Shown one piece after another: positions 24,950 to 34,700 of a stretch of DNA of 64,000 nt. The notes beneath the pieces are model-generated. The model saw only the letters and a list, made by a program, of their open reading frames with translations, searched no databases and had not been told where the DNA came from. The stretch is taken from the NCBI GenBank assembly GCA_947846985.1, contig CANTUZ010000026.1, positions 51,442,730 through 51,506,729 on the forward strand. The letters are read 5' to 3'. The stretch is from Fratercula arctica. Its lineage: Eukaryota > Chordata > Aves > Charadriiformes > Alcidae. Both the position numbers and the translations under genes were made by a program. Numbering within the stretch: position 1 is the first letter of the stretch; the number at the start of each line of letters is the position of its first letter.

Positions 24950-25702
24950 ATGGGCCACCTGCTCTCCAAGGAGGCAAGCAGCCTGAGCCGGGACCGCGAC
25001 CGCCGCTGCCGCCGGGGGAGGAAGGTGCCGCCGCGCAGCCGGAGCTGCTTCCTGCGCGGGCCTTGCATGCTCTGCTTCATCGTGCACAGCGCTAGTCCGC
25101 CCGCCCCGGAGCAGCCCCTGCCCGCCGGGGACCCCCTGCTGCCACCGCCGCCCTACGCGGCCCTCGCCAGTGCGGAGCAGCGCGCCGCCCGCCGCCTCCT
25201 CCGCCTGCCGCCCGCCGCCTGGGAGCCGCGGGGCCGCTGCCAGAGCCTCCTTCTCTCGGGCCTGCTGCCCTCGCCGGTGCGGGGCCTCCTGGGGCCGGTG
25301 AGGCCGCCCGGAGAGGTCGCCTCCGAGATGGTGTGCAAGCGCAAGGGGGCTGGCCTGCCCGCCTGCCCGCCCTGCAAGCAACCGCGCTGCGCGGCCGCTG
25401 CCGCGGCGGAGCCCGAGGCCGCCGCCTGCCAGTGCCCCGGGGAGGCGCAGCTCTGCGCCCTGCCCGCCGCCGACAGCTGCGCGGCGGGCGGTGGGGGAGC
25501 GCCGGCCCGAGAGGCCGACGGGGACAGCGGCGGCGGGGGACAGCCCACGTCGCCGCCTCCTCCCGCACCGGAGGAGGAAGGGGAGAAAGAGAAGGAGAAG
25601 GGCGGCGAGGAGCCGCTGGAGCACCCTGGAGACTGCTGCCGAGAGCCGCTGCCGCCGGCGGCCCCGGACATTAACCAGCTGCCGCCCTCCATCCTCCTCA
25701 AG
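24950..25702 (+). CDS. FBXL17: FBXL17 exon 1 (N-terminus and first part of the F-box)
   Basis: This exon encodes residues 1-251. The ATG at 24950 is chosen because the protein then starts MGHLLSK, as I recall for mammalian FBXL17, and because an in-frame TGA lies upstream at 24911-24913. Recognisable blocks are C33-x5-C39-x2-C42 in FLRGPCMLCFIVHS (residues 34-47) and the Lys/Cys block starting at EMVCKRKGAG (from about residue 126, with C129, C139, C142 and C147). Between and after these lie Ala/Gly/Pro/Glu-rich low-complexity stretches, including an acidic run near residues 206-223. The F-box opens at about residue 240. The exon ends in AAG before GTGGGT, phase 0. It is extremely GC-rich, so the long open frames on both strands here are compositional shadows. 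Low-complexity regions of this kind differ in length among vertebrates, and I cannot verify each codon. Confidence 0.93.
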
Positions 25703-28700
25703 GTGGGTCAGGACGGGAGGGAGGACGGGCCTGCTCCCTCCCCGCGGGGAGGAGCGGGGAGACGCGGAGGCGGCAGGGCTGGGCCTGCCCACGGGCTGTC
25801 GGTGTGCCGGGGCGGGCTCGGTGGCGTGTGGGACCCGGCAGCCGCCACCTGCGGCGGCTGCCGGGCCTGAGGGGAGGGAGCGAGTCGTTAACTGGAGGTG
25901 AGGACAAGGCCACGCTGCTGGAGAAGCTGTCCCGTTCTTCAGCCTGGAGAAGGGAAGGCTCCGGAGAGACCTTATAGCAGCCTTCCAGTACCTAAAGGGG
26001 GGCCTACAAGGAAAGATTGGGAGGGACTTTTTACAAGGGCATGTAGTGGTAGGACGGGGGGTAATGGCTTCAAGCTGGAAGAGGGTGGATTTAGGCTAGA
26101 TATCAGGAAGAAATTTTTCACTCTTAGGGTGGTGAGGCACTAGAACAGGTTGTCCAGGGAAGTTGTGGATGCCCTGGGCCAGGCTGGATGAGGCTTTGAG
26201 CAACCTGGTCTAGCGGGAGATATCCCTGCCCGTGGCAGGGGGGTTGGAACTAGATGATCTTTACAGTCACTTCCAGTGCAAACCATACTATAATTCTATG
26301 AAATGTTTTTTGACTCGTACCTGTTAACTTTGTAACATGTCCTTCACAGGTAGCTTATTTATATCACTGATGGAGTACTCAGCAAGGGGGACAATCACTG
26401 TATTTAGTGCTTCTGTGTAGGTCAGAACTACATAGATAAGTTTTCAGTGTTGACTGGGGGGGGAAAGGTTGTATTACTGTGTACTTTGAGTCAATGTTGG
26501 GTTTACCAGTTTCACAGTCAGCCTGAGTATTTGTAGCCCTCTTGAATTGCATGCTTTCATAAGCTCTTACTCCATACCTTCAAAGAACAGTCTCGCTTTC
26601 TTTCCTGTCCCTTTTGCTGTCTTTTAGTTCCTTTAATACTACTTTTTGTTGACAACTACTTTTCATTTTTAAGCTACTGTGTCAATCTAGTCAGTATGCT
26701 GCCTTTCTGCAGCTAAGCCTTAGGTAAAAGGATGAGTCTGGCTGTAGCTGAAGCCTGTAATGTTTTCCACAGTTTGATGCTAGTAAGTCTTTAAATTTTG
26801 CTGAATAGAGTTTCAGTATTAGCGCAGCTTGCTCTGGGGTCAGATGGCTAAACTTAAAGCAGGGCATGATAATGGAGGAGACTCTTCTTGTTCTTTGTAT
26901 ACTGCAACTTCTAGAATCCCAGTGTAGAAAGTACTTCCTTTACTCTTTTGTTAACAAACAATAACAATCTACTTACCTGTCTGTCTTGCAGATAAAATTA
27001 ATTCTGTGGGGTTTTCAGTTGGTTTGTTTTGGGGTTGGTTTTTTGTTGTTGTTTGGTTTTGGGTTTATTTTTTAGGTACATGTGAATGTGTTTGTAAGGG
27101 TACACCATGCTTTATAGATGCGCTATCCAAATTCCTTTTTGGCAAATATTTAAAACTCTAATATCGTTCTTTCAAATTATTCTTTGAAGATAACTTTTTC
27201 TTTGATAGTCAGTTGTTTCAGAATTTCAAACCAGACTGACTTGATTAGTGTGGCTTAAACATTTTTTCTGATCAATGGTATGAGTACTCTTCTGTGGTTA
27301 CTTTAGTACTCAGTTTCACTTTTTCAAAAATAATAACCTGTAACTCTGTCATAATTCTTTTAATAGCGAAGGTGTGTCATGCCCATCTCACTATGGACTA
27401 GTTTAAATATTTTTTCCATGTGGTCTTCTGTTTTGTATTGACACAGTACCTCATTTCTATCTGTAATTTCAAGGATTTTCATTGGCATATTCCCCACCTC
27501 CTGGAATGATTTTGTCTCTTTAGTGTCCCTGTAGTCCAGCACCTTCTGCAATGTTTTTGAAAAGGTCTGCACTAAATTCCAGCAGCTGGAAGCAACCTAC
27601 TCACCTGGGGTGTGTGTGGTGTTGTGTTTTTTTTTTTTTTTTTTTTTTTAAGTTATGTCACACCACCCCCCCCCCCATTGTTGCCCCCTCCCTCATTTAT
27701 CCTTCAATCCTTAGCTAGACTTATGGGTTGGGTTGGTTGTTTTGTAGTTTGGGTTTGGTTTTTTTTTGGCTGCTTCCAAAGCACCCTATTCTGTTACGGG
27801 GTGTATAACTTCAGATTTCTGATCAGGTGTCTTGTTAACTGTATTATGCAGGTGCCTAAAGGCCCTCATGTGCTGGGTTTTGATACAGATAGACTATCCC
27901 AAATAGAATCCTTTCTCCAAAGGTGCCATTTTACTATGAGAGGGTGGGAGACAAATATACCCAAAGTCTTTACTAAACTTTTCACAGTAGGCAGTGGAGA
28001 CACAAACCTTCATACAGGAGGGACAAGAGATTCCACCTTCAGAAGTCTTGGGAGGAAGGTCCCGGGTTTTTGTGTGTGTCCTTCCCTTAATTCCCTTAAT
28101 TCCCATCTCTACAACCTCCTGACAGCACAGGAGTGGCTGTCACCCATGTCTTTATGTGGGCTGGAGAGAAGCCCAAAGAAACATTGTAGAACTTCTTAAG
28201 TAATAGCTGGCTGCTTAGAGGTGGCACCCTTGGCTGTCAGGTGCTGTTCTGTTGTTAAGCAGTTGCTAAGTCTCCCCTAAGTGCAGTATATGATGCTGGG
28301 TGGGAGGGTTTGTCAGACTGAACTTGGCCTGCAGGTCATCGCATGGGTCCTACTGAATTGGGAAGTTAGTAGTGCATTGAGCCTGTTGATCCTGCTTCTC
28401 TGGCTGGGGAAGAGGTCTTTTCCTCAGCATGGGGGGCCAAAAGCACTGTGGTTCCACAGATTGAACACACTTATAGATTGCTTTGCTTTTCATTTTGTCA
28501 CTGAAACATGTATCAGAAAAAAGTGTTTTACAGCAGGCAAAATTTCATCTGTAAGCTTTGTAGATGAGGGTGATTACCTTTGACTAAAGGGTAGTTTAAA
28601 TCCATAATCTTTAAAATCTGAGAGGAGCTAAGGAGTTATAAATCAGTCGACTTAACTGTAACCTAGAGGGATGTGTGAATGAAAGAAAATAAGGGAGCTG

Positions 28701-31700
28701 TTTGTAAGCATGCAATGCAGAAGATTACAAAATCTTGCACAAAAGATGCACCAAATCTTGCACAAAAGATGCACAAAAACTTATCACTAAGTTTTCAAAA
28801 CTTTGTGCTATATATCACAAGTGTGGGCCTACTGCGATTTCACTGATGTTTATTTCTGGAAAGCAGAAATTAATCTTCCTGTTGTAGCACTTGCCTCTTT
28901 GCAGTGCTGCTGTTGGATAAAAAAGTTAACTGGTGTAAAATGGCCTGCAGACTAAGTGAACTTAGTAATGCCTATTCAAACACTTCGGATTTTCTTTTGG
29001 GCTGTATTAATAGGAATTGTGCATGTAGAACAAGGTAAATAAGTTCTCTGCTGTGCTTGGTGCTTTTAAAACTTCTGCTAGAGTACTGTGTTAGATTGTG
29101 GGCACAGGGGTCTCCTTAAAAAATCCACAGACAAATTGGAGAGGCATCAAAGGAGAACTAGAGGTCGTGGAAACGTGGCCCGTGATGGCAGTTGGAAGAT
29201 TCTGTTCAAAACGAATGACACTTCTGTTCAGAGAGAAGACTGAGATGCCTCATAACCTCTTAGTATGAGAAAATTGATAAAAAGTCTGACTGTGTTTCTG
29301 TCCTTTGTCAAATAAAAAGAAATCATAAGCTTAATTTGATGTGAGGGAAATTTAGGTGAGCTACTTGGAAAACAACACTCTGAGATTTATGTCTTGACAG
29401 AAGTGGTTTCCTGTCTCTGAGTTTATATGAGGAGTTGGGATTTTTGAGTCCTTTTTTTTTTTTAACAGTAAGGAGGATGCCCTTATCAGGGATGTTCTAG
29501 GTTTACTTGAACTTGCTTCAAAACAGAGAAGGGTCTAGAATAGATGACCTTTTCGATGTCATCTTTCTTGGTTTGCTGCTTTTATTTTTATAAAGCATGA
29601 ACACATGCTGCTCTGCAGCAGAGACCTTATAAGCTTTAGCCTAGAGCTAATGCACTATGAACAGATGATAAGTGTGTGTATGTATTTCATTTAACTTAAA
29701 GTTTTCATAAACATATTATTATTTGAGTCACTACTAGCTCCTTTTTTTGCATATTTACTCAACATTTTTTACTTATTTTTCTCATTCTTCCCTTGCTGTA
29801 ATAACTTGCATGTTTGCTTTTGTTGCTGTAATAACTTACATGTTTGCTTTTGATAATATTGATATTAAATGCAGTGCTAGCATTGCTAGCAGCACTGCAT
29901 TTAAGATTATTTGAGTGATACGAAGTGGGTTTGATAGATGAGAGCTAGACCTTTAGTTTTGTCTTGTGACTTTTGAATGCTGGCATTTATTTTTAATAAA
30001 ATCGCACCTGAAAAGACTGGATATACATGTTATAGTTACACTGTGATTTTTTTTTTATTATTATTATTTTATTTTTTCTGGCCTAGTCAGGAGGCAGAGG
30101 CATCAGAATACATCATTTGGACGTATTCATCCACAATTTCATGTAGTCACTATTGTAATACCAGCTTTTTTTCCTTCTTATGCTGGCATTCCTATCAGTT
30201 TAGTCATGTAGAGTTTGTGTTGAACCTTACTTCTAGCTACTGAGAAAAATGGAAGGGGTTTTGAAACTTTGTGGCGGATGCAGGGAGGTAAATGTTCTTC
30301 TATTTCAATCTTAACTGTTCTGCTGAACTCCTTTTTCTCTAGCAATGGACAACACGGCAAGATCCCTTTTTTCCTTTTTTTTTTTTTTTTTTTTCTTTTT
30401 TCCCCATGAAACTCACTGTCACTCTGTGATTGCAGCAGGGAAGTGAACTAGCTTTAACTTCACTGTGCTGGTGCTGAGCTTCTGGAAGTGCAGCTGAAGG
30501 GCCCAGTTGTGAAGGAAAGGTGTGCCAGTAGGCTAGTAACAAAAGTAAAGGTAGTGGATGGACGTTATTTCAATGATAAAGTTCTGAAAGATGTCCTGAT
30601 GTATTTTGTGATTTGTTGCAGAATTATAAAAATAAATAAGTATTTTGCTTTCTACAGGGTGTGTGTAAGGGTGACTTTTGTGTAAGCATGTACGTTTTCA
30701 CATTACAGAATGAGTTATGTGTTGGAGGAGACAATTATCTTGGAATTAAGTTTTTGCTTTTTTCTGAAGGCAGATAGATGCCTTGGCACTTATCTCACAT
30801 GGCTGACAAAACTTTGTACTATTGTTGTTTAGGTGTTGCTTGGCTTTCTTTACATCCCCTAAACTACGTACTATTGCATGGAGAAAACTAATAGATTACA
30901 AGATGTATAGTGTTTTAATGCAAAATAAATTAAATGTAGGTCTTGCTTTCATTTCCTATTCATTTATTTGGTGGTTGTTTTTGTTCAGGGTGCCTGGACT
31001 GTTTGGTCTTTCACAAATTTTTTTATATTTCGGTGTCTTTGCTTTCAAACTGTTGTGATTCAGAAGCAACGTGGGTGTCTTTTAGTGAGGACAGGTGGAC
31101 AGTGGAGGACATGTTCTTTTGCTGTTAAGGCTATGAACTTTTTGGTTTCAAAACAAATCTAGTTGATGCAATGTAATGAAAACAGTATCATAGATATCTA
31201 TTCTTCTTGGATACAAAAGATTTTTATTGAGAAAACTTCATTTGCAAAAATCTTTACCCTTCTAGTTAGATTGAAAGATCTTTCAAATGAGAAAAATGGA
31301 CAGAAATAGGAGATGTGTGGATTCACCTTTTACAGTCTGTCTTCTGCCATGGGGCCGATGGTCTATATTTTGTTCATGTTCTTAAAGTTCACGTTCAGAA
31401 ACACGCTCATCGTTCTTAAAGTTAGTAGTATCTTTAAAGAATGGTAGTAGCAATCAACTGATTTTTCTTGCCTCCATTCCTGACGCAAAATCTTCTTAAG
31501 TCTGTGCAATCAATAATTTTAACTCCTGGATTGCAGTTTTTAAAATCTTTTACTTTTGAGTAAGAATTGTCTTTTGATAAGTTAAAATTCTTTCTTGAAC
31601 TATGCTTATGTTTATTTCATATTTAGTTTGTATGATGTGAATTCGTGATTTTTGGGTAACTTGGTGCTGAGGATATTGTGTCAGCACACACATGCACAAT

Positions 31701-34700
31701 TTTCTAGTGTTATGCTTTTTCATAGTAACATTCATAGGTGTGATTAACTTTTCATTGTTTCCTTTGATTATAAGTGCAGTTAGATATCTCCTTCACTTGA
31801 TTGAACTTTGAGGAACTTGGTTTATGGCTAAAGTTATCAAATATTTACAGATAAACTAATTGAATTTAATGCATGAATTTATGGTATTTAAATCTTATCT
31901 TTAATCTTTTAAGAGAAGATATTTATAGGCTATTTGGATGGGTTTTGAGGTGGGTTTTTTCTTTCTTTCCCGTGTTCCTGCTGAAATGCTAACTTTTAGT
32001 ACAAAAGCTCAGAGTAGTCCTGTTTTGATACGTAGCTTGAAATATCTAGCATACATTTAATGGAGAAACAGTGGGGAATTGTTAAGGGTGTAACGTCTGA
32101 AGCCTGTCACATAGGAACTTGATGGTGAAGGACACAATTACACATAAGAACTTCTATTTCTAGCTTTTCTTGTTGGACCCTTCAATAATATTTGTATTTT
32201 GTTTCTTTTGAGAGTGATAAAGGATATTTCAGTCTCTCTGGTGCTTGGGAACGGGGATTAGACAGGGAGTTGAGGCGGGGAACAGTGAGTATCGGGCATG
32301 TAGGTGTACATGCCTGAATACAATTTTCAGGAATTAAATGCTTTAACTAGTGGACCCACTGCCCTCAGAAAGTTATCTGTTGTAAGCAGGAGTTAAATGA
32401 ACAGGCTTGGGGGTTGGAATGGTTTTGACTTTCAGCTGTATTTATACAGCCTTGGGAATTAGAAAATAAGTTAAAACTCAGGATGATTAAGCTGCCACGT
32501 TACCAGTACGTATCTAGAGAATGAAACTGGTGAAAGGATGGTGAAGGTTGTCAGAATGAGTTGTAGAATTTTATGCATTAGTGAGGTATTTTAACTTGCA
32601 GTTAAGATAATCCCTTAATGTAAGGATGATGTGCCACCAAACTTGAATATGTATAGGCGTTGCTACTAAATTCCATTTAGTGTAATTCAGTACATCTTCT
32701 TTTAACAACTGCAAGCTCTGAAGAGAAATTGAAGTTTTACACGTGTCCTAGTTTTGTCTGGGATAATTTTCTTCCTAGTGGCTGGTATAGTGCTGTGTTT
32801 TGGATTTAGGATGAGAATAATGTTGATATCACACTGATGTTTTAGTTGTTGCCGAGCGGTGCTTCTACTAAGTCAGACACTTTTCTGTGTCTCACACCAC
32901 CCTGCCAGTGAGCAGACTGGGGGTTCAGAAGAAGCTGAGAGGGGACACAGGACGGCTGACCCAAACTGGCCAAAGGAATATTCCATACCATATGACATGA
33001 TGCTCAGCATGTAAAGCTGGGGGAAGTTGGCTGGAGGGTGGGGGCCGGCTGCTGCTTGGGGACTGACTGGGCATTGGTCGGTGGGTGGTGAGCAATTGCA
33101 TTGTGTGTCACTTGTTTTCTATATTCTTTTTTTCATTATTATTCCTTTTCTGCCCTATTAACTGTTTTTAACTCAACCCATGAGTTTTACATTTTTTCTG
33201 ATTCTCTCCGTTATCCCACTGTTGGGGGGAAGTGAACAAATGGCTCTGTGATGTTTAGCTGGCTGTTGGCTTGAACCACAACAACATGGCATCATTCAGA
33301 ATCCTTTTATAGTTGGAACTTTTATAGCTATTGCAGACAACAAAACCAGCAAGGCCTTCTCTTTGAACCCGTACTGCTTGTGTAGCTTCTGTGTCTACTC
33401 CCAGAACTTCGGAAATTACTTTGTCAGCAGCTATTTTTCCCCTGGTGGGAAGTGCTTAAGTAGGATACAGGATACACTCTGGTTATTGTTTCTCTAAGAA
33501 GGCAGTTTGCAACACCTGTATGCTCCCTACTTGTCTCTGCAGCTAGAGTTCAGTACAGCATGGAGTAGAACATGACCACAAATGCTTTCAGGCATTTCTT
33601 CCAGAATAATATTATCTGTGCAGAAATACTGTTCGTGTCCAGTTCTGAATAAAACTTGCATTTTTTTTTTTTATTTTGGCATTGCTGCTGTTGCTGTGTC
33701 TCATGCAGTAGCAGTAGGTCTTCTGTGATTTGTGAGGGCTTTCAGCTTTTGGCAGAATGGTAGTTGGAACAAGAATTATTTAAGGGCTTTCATATTCACA
33801 GTGGCAGCTGGATTAGCAGCAGTCTTTCCTATTCTATGTTTGCTATGTCCTTATTTTAAGAACTGCAAGCTCTTGTTTCTCAAAGTGAAGGTGATATTTA
33901 CACAAATAGGCATACTTATTTCCCACTCTGGCAAAGATTAAAGTATTTTATAATGCCAGCCTTGGAATCCCTTCTTAGTATTAATTAGAGTCAGTCTGAT
34001 ACAATCCATTTTATATTTAGATGGGTATTGTCTTGTTCACTTCTTACGTTTTTGTAGCTTATAAAAGATTCGGTCTTCTGTTTCATATGGTTCATGCTTT
34101 TAGTAACTTAGAATTTCTGAGAATCATCAGATTGTCATCTTTTTCTAATGCTTAGAATTACACTTTTGCAGTAGGCATGTCAGATGCCAAATTACCCCTT
34201 AGTATTTAGTGTGTTTTCCCTGGTTGACTGGGGGTGATGGTATTTTTTGGGTGCTGATCACAGCCACCTCCTTGCTCTGTGCATGGATTCACCAGTTCAG
34301 ATAAAGAACTGCAGGGCGGAAGCAGGCATTGATTGTCTGCCTGTGTTCAACTGATTCCCTAATAAGAAACATCTATTGACTCTCGTAATAGTCAAGCAAA
34401 GGCCTGCGGGGAAAAACAGGATTCATGCACAATCCTTCAGCACTGTGAGGAGTGTTACATAAAAGGTTGTGAGTTTTTCAAAGGTAGAAGATGGGAGTGA
34501 TAAATCTTGCAAGCATTTACAGAAGGGAGTGAATTTGACTTTTTTATTTGTAAATTATTTTTTTCCCCCCACCCCCTTTATATTTTGCAGATCTTTTAGG
34601 AGAATTAACCAACTCTCCTTTGCCAAGGGAGTTTAGAGGGTTATACATATTTAAAACCACTAAGCTAAACCATCCTCTAGAACAAGGGGACAGTAATGAT

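Larger units (their letters stand above)
24480..25900. promoter_or_regulatory. FBXL17: CpG island over the FBXL17 promoter and exon 1
   Basis: Base composition changes abruptly from AT-rich flank to dense CG and GGC/GCC repeats at about 24,480 and returns to ordinary composition after about 25,900. The island covers the presumed transcription start, the 5' UTR, all of exon 1 and about 200 bases of intron 1. I saw no TATA box in the expected place, which fits a CpG-island promoter with dispersed starts. The exact start site cannot be read from sequence. The limits are by eye. Confidence 0.85.

Noticed and set aside
24623..25792. 389-codon open frame on the minus strand over the CpG island
   Set aside because: It is antisense to FBXL17 exon 1, made of Arg/Gly/Ala/Pro low complexity caused by extreme GC content (few stop codons possible), and has no domain.
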